From: Paramacrobiotus metropolitanus
Lineage: Eukaryota; Tardigrada; Eutardigrada; Parachela; Macrobiotidae
Assembly (NCBI RefSeq): GCF_019649055.1
Contig: NW_026570431.1
Span: forward strand, 62,001 to 126,000
Direction of reading: 5' to 3'
Length of the DNA stretch: 64,000 nt
Positions 47,501 to 59,164 of the stretch are shown here, one piece after another (the first letter of the stretch is position 1; every line of letters starts with the position of its first letter). A program made the translations under genes and the position numbers. The notes under the pieces were generated by a model. It made no database searches. It was not told the origin of the DNA and saw only the letters and a list, made by a program, of their open reading frames with translations.

Positions 47501-48934
47501 ACAAAGCCGTTTGTCTATTCTCTTATGCGGGATGATAAGACGGTCAAATCTAACGCCATAATTATTACCGGTACACGTGGGGCTCTCATATAGCTGGTTG
47601 GCACAATTACCTGGCTACAAAACGCATGCAAAATTCACTGTTTTACTTACTGGCAGTGGTGTGTATCAAGAAAGCATTATTCGCACTGTTCTAAGAGCCT
47701 GGTATTGCGGTTTCAATCTCGCGCTTGAGGTATTTTAATAACTATAGACTATAGTGATATGTCTACTGTATACGAAATGTTCAATAATAGAAGCAGGAAT
47801 AAATTTATTTATGCAGTAGCTTAGCTAAATTTGTTTTGATTAGATGGACTTCAAGAAAGATACTGTATTTCCAAGTTTAAAGTTAATTAAGCTGGGTGAT
47901 ACGATACATGGTAATGCTGTACAGTCTAGTCTGTAGCTTATTGTAAATGCATAACAACTAACTTACCAGACATCTGCTTTCCAAAATATAACACGTCAAA
48001 AACCGTATCAGGAAAGACCATCCGTAATTTCTGGTCAGAATTGGTGACTGTACGCCGACGATGAATAATTCCATCGTCCTAAACATAAGTCAACAAGGAA
48101 TTATTCTCCAACCGGAACTGCCGCGCTGATCGCATCATGCAGTGCATGAGCAACGCATGTGTTGATACATATTTCATGATACATGTATTTGATATTATGC
48201 ACATGAAATTATGAAGTGATGGTAATCCACATAATGTAATGCATAATGCAAAAAATTGCATTTCACATAGCTCTAATACATAGTTTTAATAATTATTTTG
48301 CTAATTGAGTAACATACGAGTTATACTCGTAGTTATACTGACTTCTGTAATTTTTAATATCTATGGAAGCATAATCGTTTTCCGAAAAAAATATAGTCGT
48401 GCAATTTCGTCGAGTTTATGCTTACACAACTTCCTCACCTCGCAATCCGACAAATTTTTCCGACGCTTGCCGTAAATGTGCTCCCCCACACCAAAGAGGA
48501 CTTTTTCCAGTGCCGACGTAATTATCCAGGCTGCAGTCTGGAGGATGACCGCAATTTTCGCGGATAGCCACAATTTAAATTTCTGGGTTCAGCGGAAAAC
48601 AATATGGGATTAGAAAAAAAAGCAGACTACAAGACGCTATGCATGTAGAAATATCCCGATTCCGCTCTAAACTATATGTACTATCTGTATCTGGAATAGT
48701 TTTTTAAACTGCCCTATGGGGTTATTATGGTCATTAAACGTTTGTCGACAAATTTCCAGGAATAAAGTTGTAACCATAAAAGATGCTTTTGCCTATCAGG
48801 GGATGTACACATGAAATATTTGAATATTGTTTCGTTGGTTTTTTTGCAGTATTTAATAAACCAACCAAGATATAAACCAGATAGAAGTACGTATACACAC
48901 TATTATTTCTACCACTTACTTCCACATTTACCAT
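44558..48934 (-). CDS. long-chain acyl-CoA synthetase, array copy ACSL-4
   Basis: Exons (minus) 48934-48920 (tentative five-codon first exon), 48582-48439, 48078-47967, 47494-47225, 46958-46786, 46539-46381, 46187-45744, 45366-45088 and 45019-44558, about 685 residues; phases as in the other copies. Motifs: [64 protein letters not shown] and [19 protein letters not shown]. Exon 2 encodes the hydrophobic N-terminal anchor ([19 protein letters not shown]). The first exon, MVNVE with a GAA|GTAAGT donor, is chosen by analogy with copies 3 and 5 and is unproven. Together with copy 5 it shares the VTNxxxKLRMVFP version of exon 3 and is its closest relative. Confidence 0.91.
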
Positions 48935-50602
48935 TTTTTCGCCGGTTGCAAGTCCAAATCCGAAAACTTGTAAAAGTAAAATTTACTCTCCGACAGAAGA
49001 TGGAATAAAGTGGCCCGAAGCCCGTCCGAATCCGAAATAATCGCCGGATTAAATTATACTAATTGTAATTCAATTTATTTAGTTGCATTGGCGCAAATCT
49101 TGTAATTCGCCGGAAATTGTAGCAGGAACCGGGAGGATCATATGACACGCACACGTTATCCTAAAGGAAAAATAGCATTCCTCTGCAAACTTGAACTTCA
49201 AGTATATTTGCCAGCTACCGATATTTCCATTGTTTTTGCTAACAAACTCATTTGCAGATTACATGGAAGTTCACATATGGCTGACATTCACTCAGTATGT
49301 AATTATCGCGCGGGTCTTATCGCAATGTATCCATCGGCAAACCTCGCACCGAACGCACTACAAATCCGTGCAATACGCAATAATCGGGGAATCGCTAACA
49401 GATGCACTAAACCGGCACATCTTTAACGGCAATAACATATAAGTAGAAAGGTCAGTTTATGTGTGGATTTTTTTGTCAACAACAGCGTGTTGTGCAATAG
49501 CCACGCACCGTAAAATACCGAAGTCCGATGGAGTAGCGGATAACTAAGTAGACGGGAAACAGGAATGCACGGTCATGTAGCACAAAGTCTAAACGAAGCG
49601 AGACAACATTGTGCCGGTGCCTCGCGAACTGCGATACAAGAAATCTAAACGGCGATATTTTTTTAAAATTTTCTTCATCAAAAGAATTTTAAGCATCTAC
49701 AGGCGTCTTAAGGGATTTGGCCCGGTACATAGCATCAAGTTCGTGTACATCCATTGGAACTTTCGCTGGTGCGCGCTCCCAAACACTTTTTTGCATTGCT
49801 TTATGGTATTTTGTAGCCAGAAGAATTGTATACCTAGGTGAGAAAACCGTTTGCGCGCGCAACATCCGGTTGCGAAGTTATGAGGATATCAAAATTCCAA
49901 AAAGTTTAAATGCATTCAGGTGTACCAAAAGTCTCGTTATGGACCGATCCCTTTCAAATTTTGCGCGTAAATGCACATGACCATGAAGATCGTTTTGACA
50001 CGGATCCACTGTTCTAGCATGTTTTTCAAATTTTAAAATGAATTTCAAAAATTTTAAAATTCATTTTAAAAGTTGAAAAAAATCGTAGAAGTCTGAATTC
50101 GTGTCAAAACGATCTTCATGGTCATGTGCATTTACGCGCAAAATTTGAAAGGGATCGGTCCATAACGAGACTTTTGGTACACCTGAATGCATTTAAACTT
50201 TTTGGAATTTTGTTACCCTCATAACTCCGCAACCGGATGTTGCGCGCGAAAACGGATTTCACGCCTTTGTACGCCAATCATTTGGCTACACAATGTCAAA
50301 AAGCAACCCCAAAAAAGTGTTTGAAGGTGCGCGAAAGCCAATATTCCCGTCAATGAACACGATTTTAGCGCTATGTACCGGGCCAAATCCCTTAAACATC
50401 TACAGGTGCATAATGCGTCAAAACAATTTCAGAAGGATTTAACGTTAAAGTTCAAACGGTATACGTCACAGTCCCACAAATTATCGTAAAGCAATGCTGC
50501 GTTTTTTCATTAAATGCATGATATATACATATCACCAACAAATCTCCAGTTTAATACTAGCTACTAGGTCTAGCTGGACACACAACAAAACCGTCACAAT
50601 TA
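48935..50602. other. intergenic spacer between ACSL-4 and ACSL-5, holding foldback copy 2
   Basis: About 1.7 kb. Apart from the TTAA foldback at 49712-50391 it is AT-rich, and frames at 49142-49442 carry no motif. Should include the ACSL-4 promoter. Confidence 0.55.
49712..50391. mobile_element. TTAA-flanked foldback MITE, copy 2
   Basis: 680-base inverted repeat of the same family as 41158-41836, with the same GGGATTTGGCCCGGTAC terminus and AT-rich centre, flanked by TTAA at 49708-49711 and 50392-50395. Outside the TTAA a further short repeat, CATCTACAGG, is present on both sides. It differs from copy 1 at scattered positions. Confidence 0.88.
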
Positions 50603-53600
50603 TTAACTATATTGTCGTCCACTTAATCCCGTTTTTCCTCGATCCGTTTCTTTATACAAACCAACAATTAAATTCCGGTATCGCGTTCGGACACCATCCC
50701 GCTGCGTCTTCTGTGAGGGCGTGACGCACCCGTTCTCCACCGAAAACGCTTCGTCCAGGATGAAGATCTTCTTGGGAATCTCGTAGGATTTGAATTTTGA
50801 CTCATTGCCGATGCGTATCAGTTCATCCATGATAACCTGCTTTACAGCTTCCGGTGTTGGATTATCTTTCGGACCACCCAGAGCATCGTAATTCGGGTAC
50901 ACCAGCGCCACACAGAAGGGATACTTGCTGTCTCCATCGATAAAGATGTTCGTGATGAGACTCGAACGGTTGAATGCGCTTTCCAGACGTTCCGGCGCCA
51001 AGTACTCGCCCTGACTCAACTTGAAGACGTGCTTTTTCCGGTCGAAGATCTTGAGATTACCATTCTACAATACATTTTTCGTAAAGTACAACTAATTAAA
51101 CAAATACTCTAATCTGTTCATAAAGTTTTAAAATTATTTTGCTCAACTTTTTTGACTGCTGCTAAGTGTCAGACGAATTGATTTGTTCTATAAAGCAAGT
51201 TTACCGGCAGCCACATTCCAATGTCACCGGTATGGAGCCATCCGTCTTTGTCGATGGTTTCCGCGGTTTTCTCCGGCATTTTAAAGTAGCCATGCATGTT
51301 GCATGGGGAGCGTGAGCAGATTTCGCCTTTTCCATCCGAAGCATAGTAGCCCATTTCCGGCACATCCACTAATTTCACTTCCACATTGAAGAACGGTACA
51401 CCGACATGGTCAGCGGACACTTCGCCGTATGGAGTGCACGTGATCGGGCCACAGGCTTCCGACTGGCCGTAGGCTTCAAAAATCTGCAAAAAATAAACGA
51501 AATAATATTTTTGTTCCTAATTCATTTGTTTGTTTGTTTGAACTTCGAAGTAAATGTTTGCATTTCGTTAAAACATTAACCAAATTCAATTTATTTAACT
51601 GAAATTATTCTGAAATTATCTGTTTGCTTAACGTAAATTTATGCTGGCAAACGATTCGTATAAAACATAACCAAATTTTAAAAGAAAACCTAGAAAAATT
51701 TATTACCAAAAGTTGTGCAAAAAAACGGCAAAATTTCCAAATCTATTCTAAAAAACATACGTAGCATCCAAAGACAGCGCGTGTAAAGTTCAGCACTTCC
51801 CCGTCCGTGGCAGCCGATCCCGTGAGGCCCACTCTGATCTTCCCTCCCAGCATGGCTTGGTAACGTTTAAAAAGCAGCCAATCCCAAACAGAATTATTGC
51901 GGAAAACACCACTCTGCATCTCGAGTTTCTTGAACGCTAACGCTATTTTAGCCACGAAATAACGCCATGCTGACCGGTTGATATCGGTCTCGATCTGGTC
52001 GTGGATGCGGCACATTAGGCGCGGGGCGAAGGGGAAGAAGGTCGGCTGGACGTCTTTGGCATCTTTGAACAAGCTGGTGATATCGCCACTCAGGTAACCC
52101 ACTTTACCGCCGTGCAAGTGGATAATCTTTTCTACAATGCGCTCAAATATATGCGGAAGCGGAAGAAAACCTAGAGCGGTGTCGTCCGGACTGAACCGAA
52201 TCGGCTATAGAAATAATGAGCATTTCGATGAGCTGCTTACGGATATTTAGCGTAAATACTTTCAAAATCTTTTCCAGTATAAAAAATAAAACAGAATGCA
52301 TTACATGCAAAAATAGTTTAATTTTTGTGCAATTTCAAAATTAAATAGAGGATAAACTGTGACGCCGAAAAGTGAAAAAAAGCAAAACTTCAAGTAAATA
52401 AAAATAAAAATTTAAAGAAAATACGAGTAAATTAAATGTAAAATAATGTTTTACAGCCAAATAAATAAAATAAGTTTCAAAATAAACTTTGCGGCAGGTC
52501 TATACCATGAAAGTGGTCATCAACGATTTCAAGCAGGCCACAAACTCCCGGTGTGTGAGCATCACGCCTTTGGCCATTCCGGTGGTCCCGCTGGTGAAAA
52601 TCAACGTAGCCAAATCATCGGGCTTCGATGGGCTGACCGGACGTGGATTCGCACGCCCCATTTCCTACCGCATACATACGATATTATTCCTATATATAGG
52701 CCAGTATTCAATAAAAAATGCAAATTCACCTCAACCGCCGCTACAGTCAGAACTTTGACCCCAAGACTTTCGATTTCCACGACACGATCTTCCGGTAGCG
52801 GATCGATGGTGATAATGGTGCGCAGTGAAGCCGGCAGTTGACCGTTGCCCGTCAGTGTTTTAATATGGGAATCGCCACCACAGACCATGACCTGAATCTC
52901 ATCTAAAAGAAAACAGCCACAAATTACCAACTTAAATCAACAGTAAAAATAAATCACAGCATAAATCAAGTGACCAAAATATAATTTTACGTAGCACATT
53001 TCACATTACAAAAATTGTTGGAAATTTAAAAGTCAATTCAATTTTATCAATTATAATCCTTTGCTTACAAAATTCGGTGACCTGGAAGCAGGATTCACTG
53101 CCCAGCGAATCATACAACGGCGCTGTGACCATCCCGTACGCCAGGCAGCCATACTCCACCATCGTCCATTCCACGCAGTTCTTGGCAAACAGCCCCACCA
53201 GGGAACCGGAACCCACATGGCCACCGAGTGTCAACAATCCGGCACCAAAGTCACGTGAGCGTTTTAGTAACTGCTCATAGCTCAGGTAGACGTACGCAGC
53301 ATCCTTACTCGGCCGATAACCAACACATGGACCGTTATCTGCATAACATTTCCAAGTTGTGACCGTGTTATTTTATTATTCTACTGTCATAATTAGATAC
53401 AGTACTGATAAGATAAATAATTAACTTGCACAGCCATATGCCCTGGGAAATAATGTACTGACTACTGACCCTAGCTTGTAATTTACCGAATTTGAGCACC
53501 AGGTGCATTGAGTGCAAGCGTGTTTGTACACAACTGGTTGTTTAGTTACATTAAGCTGTCGATGCCGTTTACACCCCCAAAGTTTACACCCTCAAATTAC

Positions 53601-54866
53601 AACCGCATCGGCAGCTTGTAACAAAAATATTAATCGTACCACCAGAAGATTGAAAGCATTTCAATGAAAAATTTTGCTGGTATCCTATTATTCATGGGCA
53701 AATTATTAGTTAACTATGTACTTATCTACTTCTTATTTTGTTGTTAATTCTTTTTAATTTTATTAATTTTTCTATCACCTCTTCATTGTTCTTTTCGTTT
53801 TGCTTTTAATTTATTTCTGTACCGAAACTATTTTAACGAATAATGTAGTTAATATTTCGATACAGTCAGTATTTTTATTAATAATTTATTGGTTTTTTAT
53901 CTTGATTTACTCGCTTACCTGATAACTGTTTCCCAAACAGCATTACATCGTATAAAGTTTCCGGGAAGACCATACGCAGTTTCTCACCGGCATTCGTAAT
54001 GGTGCGCCGACGATGAATGATTCCATCACTCTACATAAATACGATGTCATAAATTCTTGCCGCCTACAGTGAATATTTTACAGTAATCTGGTTCGCATTT
54101 AACATTAATTTTATCAATAAGTATAAATCCATCTAGCTGCGTTAAAGATCCACTATCTCATCTTAACGGGTGGATACAGTCTCCTGTTGCCATTGCGATT
54201 CCAAGGCCTGTTTACCTCCGATACATTTTTCCGGCGTTTCTCATAAATCTGCTTCCCATACATAACCAGACCTTTCTCCAGAACGTAGGTTAACAACCAC
54301 GCCACGGTTTGTATCAGGCGAACGATCTTCACACATAGCCACGAGCTATCCGCCTACAAAGCAAAACGCGGTTGACGCATGCCAGGGAAAAAAATTGATA
54401 TTACGTAAGCTTGATACTTTGGTCAAGAGAACAACTAGATACAAAAAGCAAAAGATTTATTATTATTTTATAATTAGTTCTGCTGCCAATGCGGCTGAAA
54501 CGTCTTGGAAATCACTTGAATTTAAATAACAGAAAACAACGTTTAAAATCCTCTATCCAGCAACAAAAAATTGCAAACAGTTTAGAAAAATTAACTGAAT
54601 TCGAAAGGTTTATAATTTTTACTTTTTTTAAATTGAAAAAAATCTGAAATGGAAGTAGCGTTGTAACAATTTTAAAAACAAAAACTGAGGCGTTGCAAGC
54701 GATGTGCAATAAGTAGTCATTGTTAATTCTACTACCCGTAGTACGTACATAATATGAACAAATTATGAATTTCATTAGATTTCACGATTAGTTCTCAAAA
54801 TAATTACAAATACAACAGAAAATTCTGACGCATAATTAATGCACAAGTACATACCATGAAAGCCAT
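50603..54866 (-). CDS. long-chain acyl-CoA synthetase, array copy ACSL-5
   Basis: Exons (minus) 54866-54855, 54353-54216, 54030-53919, 53338-53069, 52902-52730, 52664-52506, 52204-51761, 51483-51205 and 51064-50603, giving 682 residues, the expected size for animal ACSL. Exon 1 is only four codons (MAFM, donor ATG|GTATGT). Exon 2 is a membrane anchor ([18 protein letters not shown]). The catalytic core has [19 protein letters not shown] (ATP phosphate loop), [45 protein letters not shown] and [19 protein letters not shown], with the invariant Thr, Glu, Asp, Arg and Lys positions of adenylate-forming enzymes in place. The catalytic Lys region in the last exon is intact ([14 protein letters not shown]). 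The four-codon first exon is the least certain part. Confidence 0.92.
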
Positions 54867-55523
54867 TGTTGATGTCGATTCGGCCGGCAAAGGAAAATCA
54901 ATGCGAAAGGAAGAACTTATGGTTAGACGTAAATGCGGTGATCAGCTACTGATCGCTAAAGTAGCGTCGACACGATGAAGCCGGTTCGCTTGATTAATTT
55001 ACTTGTACTAATCAGGCAGTGAAAGGAGCATCAGCTCTTAAGATCACCATAGCCCGTTACAACACTGCAAACAATTAGCCCTTCAAGTAATATAACAAAA
55101 GTGCTTCCGTAATCCGTAAACTTACATTAATTTAGGTAAACGAAATCCGCTTCTCACGATTCACACGCGTATTCGGAATTTATGACGGTGAAATTTTATA
55201 AGTAATTGATAATTGATGCAGTACATTACGTACAATGCATACAAGCATTCAAAACACAACTGGACCGCTAAATCCCTCCCCAAACACGGACTGATAATCA
55301 TTTCTGAGTGACTTATCAACAAACACATCTCATCTAATCGTAACCAGAAATTACCCACAATTCCACACAAGAGCACAAACATGCACGTGCTGCGACAGAC
55401 TTGGCTCACAATGTTCGCGCGGTCAGTTCGAAACGTTAGAACCTCTGTGTATGTTTTTTTCCTACTACATAACCATAAACCATGGGGGTGCCAATGTGGG
55501 GAACATCCGGAAGCGAGGCATGC
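54867..55523. other. spacer between the ACSL-5 start and the geminin 3' end
   Basis: Both genes are on the minus strand; this stretch should hold the ACSL-5 promoter and the geminin 3' UTR. No gene seen. Confidence 0.5.
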
Positions 55524-57599
55524 TCATGTTCGCGGAAGGACAGGGAAAGGCTCGGTTTGTGTACCGACATCCACTCCGACGCTTCGGTAGGCATCCGCCT
55601 GCAACAATGTTAATAGTAAATAGTACTAAATACCATAATTACAGCATTTAAAAATTTAATTAATTTAATTAACAGCAGTTTAATATCAGCAAAAAGATCC
55701 GCAAAAGCGGAAAAATGATTATAAAAACGTTAGCGTGCAAACACTGACTACTGCGAAACGCTTCGTACCAATCGAGGCCTGAGAGCCAGTCGACGCGTAC
55801 AGTTTACAAACGTATTTATCGAAGTTCGACAAAACAGCAACGAGAAGTCGAAGAACCAAGATTAATCAAACCGCTATGAATATCTTGAGCGTGCTGATTC
55901 AGAATGATAGTTTGTAGCAACGAATTGCAGCAGCGAACAAGAATGGAAGAAAATGCTTATTTTCTAAAATACCGAATGCTATCGAAGACAGCGAAGTACA
56001 AAATGAAATTATAAACTTAATTATTAATAATAACTGTATTTAGTCGTAACAACATGGAATCGGTGCTTACCGCGAGTATCCGTGCCATTTCGTCAGCCTG
56101 CGCCGCCATCCCTGCAAGGACCTCGTTCTCTTTGGTCAAACTGTCAAGTTGGGCGTACAGCTACAATGACAGCACCTGCGTTTTAAATATGCAGAAAATT
56201 TAAAAACCAACAATACAAGTACTCATCATCAAACAGCCTTCAAAACTGCAAAAATAAGATAGTTCTGGCTTCGCAAAAGCATCCTCCTGATGCACTCGCT
56301 AAAATTTCAACATGAAAAATACTTCCACTTATCTCCCAGTGAGCGGAGGCTGCGTAGCTGCATTTATCATTAATTTTAACAATGAAGTTAAATATTAATC
56401 AGCGAAAACCTCATTAATTAATTAACACATACTTGCATTACGGTACCCAACTTTAACCAAAGCCATTCAAATTCCAATAATAACAACAACAACCAAAGCA
56501 GTGCATAGTTATTATACCATTTGATTTTCCATCAGTGCTGTCTCCAAGGCAAGTCGACGGTCCTCGGCGATGGATTTGAGAACATCGTAGGGAAGTTCTA
56601 AAAAAGGAAAAAGTCCAACATTCGTGGCGTGACATTCGTACGACAAACTCTTCCTAACATCCAACTGGCTTCGCAACAGCCAACATTAAATTTACTTAGG
56701 CCAACAATAATAATGAAAATGAGCCCGTAACAATTAAATTAGGAATTACAGTAAAAATATAGAATCAAGCAGCAAGCTGCTCGTTTTTTATCATTTTAAA
56801 GTGAAATTAAATAAGTAAATTTTAGTGTTAAATTTCTCACTTAATAATGCTCATAAGTCATAACAAACACATTAAACATCACTTTCCGTATTTTGTACCA
56901 AACCAACCAAAGGCTACGTACCTTGTCGATTCTCAACAGCAGGCTTTTGTTCTTCGTCTTCCAATATGATATTAACGTTGTCCGACAAGGAATTGGAATT
57001 TTCGTCCTGTTCATCCGCATCCGCCGCTTCCCTTTCTCCTACAATTGACGACGACGCGGATTTGCGGGTTTCCGTTTCTTCATAAATGGTAAATGGCAAT
57101 GCAGTGCTAACACTGGCGTCGTCCTTTTTTCGCATCTGCTTCAGTTTCTTCTGCACGGACAAGGAACTGTCAGATTTGCTGCGTTTGTATGCTTTCCCGA
57201 TCAGCACCGGCTACAAAAACAAGAGCAACAAAAAGTTTAGAAATGCTGACAAACAAATAAGCGCCAAACAGATGATGATATTTAAAATACGGCGCATCTC
57301 GTTAGCAACCAGACTTCTCATGCATGTTTTCAATGAGCATTAACAGAAACTGTTATGATAGATGATGAGTTAAACGTTTTTGGTCACATCAGCAAGAAAT
57401 TTTGTGAATATTTACCAGTCCGTTTGCAAACTACCGACTTGTGTGAAACAATACAGGGAAACGTTAATACGCGCGGAATTACCTGCGATGTGGATGGCTC
57501 GTAAGCTGAGCTGGGTTCTTGATCAGTTTTTGTTATTTTCCCCTTGGAAGATGTAGCCACATTTTCCGGACGAACCATAAGGATGCGTTTCGTAGACAT
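55524..57599 (-). CDS. GMNN: geminin-like protein
   Basis: Exons (minus) 57599-57483, 57210-56922, 56597-56518, 56160-56071 and 55598-55524 give 216 residues (human geminin is 209); phases 0, 1, 0, 0. The N-terminal half is Ser/Lys/Glu-rich and disordered, ending in an acidic segment (NIILEDEEQKPAVENRQ). The second half has the hallmark helix and coiled coil: YDVLKSIAEDRRLALETAL, MENQMLYAQLDSLTKENEV, LAGMAAQADEMARIL, matching the geminin pattern RR-x-AL-x2-AL-x-EN-x2-L then KEN-x2-L-x2-A. Geminin dimerises through this coil and inhibits the licensing factor Cdt1 to prevent re-replication. GEMC1 and multicilin share the coil but are much longer, so geminin is preferred. The last exon (ADAYRSVGVDVGTQTEPF to the stop) is inferred from a TTGCAG acceptor and phase. 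Confidence 0.82.
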
Positions 57600-59164
57600 T
57601 CTGGGCAAATGCAACTAATTGTTTCCAGTTGAGCTCCAAAATATTGCGAAGCAGAAGGCCAAGGGAATAATTTGATTTGATTACAAACGGATAAAAATCA
57701 GAAAATCGTAAACCAGAACGATAATCTTCCAGTAGTGGTACTGTAATGGACCACTATAGCCACATTTTAGCGTGAAAATATGATTGCTTACAGATTTTAT
57801 CAATAAGTTATCATCGTGATCCAAATTTCCAAACAAATGGTACGCATGAAATCAACCAAAAGAACTCAAAACCTGGAAACTGGAAAGCCTTTCTTGAGTA
57901 TTACAATCAATTAATCACAAAGTGAAGTGAGTCACCAGATGATTTAAATCCATTTCCATTAGCGGTCTACCAGTGACCAGAGTCACCACTGCCTGGTCGC
58001 AGGTCTAGTTCAAACTCCAGCAATCTATTGGAACCAGTTTTAAGTAACTGAATCGCGCAATACAGAAACCCGTACCGGAAGTACGGGTTTTTGTATTGCG
58101 CGATTATGTACGTACATGTAATTATGAAAATGTTTATGAAAATTCGTCTTGAAATGACGAAAATTTAACGCCTATATGTTTTTATTCTTTTTGTTTCGGA
58201 ATGTAGATATACAGAATCTGGAATCAGTTAGCGGTTTCCTAGCAGACACATGCGAGTGATGCGACGGAAAGTCGGAAACTGCAATTGTGCGCCAAAACAC
58301 TCATAAGTCATATATTATATCTATATATAGATATAACAGATGAACTTGTACTTAAATTAATGCAATCCTATTATTCCACTGATTACCCTGTTTATAGTAT
58401 TATACATAATCCGGAGTCTTGTGAGGTTATTGTTAATATTATATTTACACTAGGTCAATCAGGAAACACTGGACCGATACCTTAAACAAACAGGGAAGCT
58501 GAACTTGTCGGTGTTTGTTTGCTGTTCGCCCCGTTTATCCGTCTATGTACCGGCATGTGCACTATGCAGTGCGCACCCTTGCAGCGTCAAGGCCGCAGTT
58601 GTAACTGCAACAATATAATAAAGTGCTATTATTGTACTCGTTACATTTACTGCAGGCCCAGGTGCCCAGTACGCAAAAACAATTTTTTTATAGTTTTACG
58701 TTAGTAAGTAAATAAATTTCAATTAGCAGATATTATATGACATTTTACATATTTATACTGCGGACTACGCTTTAATCATGAGTTATCTCTGTGATGTTTG
58801 CGCTTCCGCACTTTTTCCGCTATTTTTGTACTGTAGGGTATTCACTTTCCGGCATTTGTTTTAACCTAATTGAGCAAACATAAGTACTGTATCAGGAAAC
58901 AATAACAACCATCCCATATAAAACCGTGAAGCCGGTCGATGTGAAATCATAATCACCAAGCCTGCAAAGCTGCATGCACTCCGTATATCGGATTACTGTA
59001 TATTACGAGTATATTCTGCATAATACGGTTTATTTGGAATATTCAAAGCATTATCGCTTTTCCAAACTAAAACTGTCGAAAACATTTACCTGGTTCTACT
59101 GTTAATCCTTACAGAGATCTATTGTACATTGAAAATTCCCAGAACTTTCAGTACTAAATAAATC
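57600..59164. other. divergent intergenic region between geminin and the secreted protein gene
   Basis: About 1.6 kb, should contain both promoters. A plus-strand TATAAAA at about 58917-58923 is too far from the secreted gene's ATG to be secure unless there is a long leader. A strong hairpin lies at 58051-58105. Cys-containing plus frames at 58285-58704 have no splice support. Confidence 0.5.
58051..58105. repeat. 25-base-arm hairpin with five-base loop
   Basis: Arms 58051-58075 and 58081-58105 (AATCGCGCAATACA...) pair with one mismatch around loop CGGAA. Palindromic foldback or structured RNA; not followed by a T run. Confidence 0.85.

Noticed and set aside
58519-58704. Cys-rich 61-codon plus frame
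   Set aside because: No signal peptide, no splice partner and no regular cysteine spacing.
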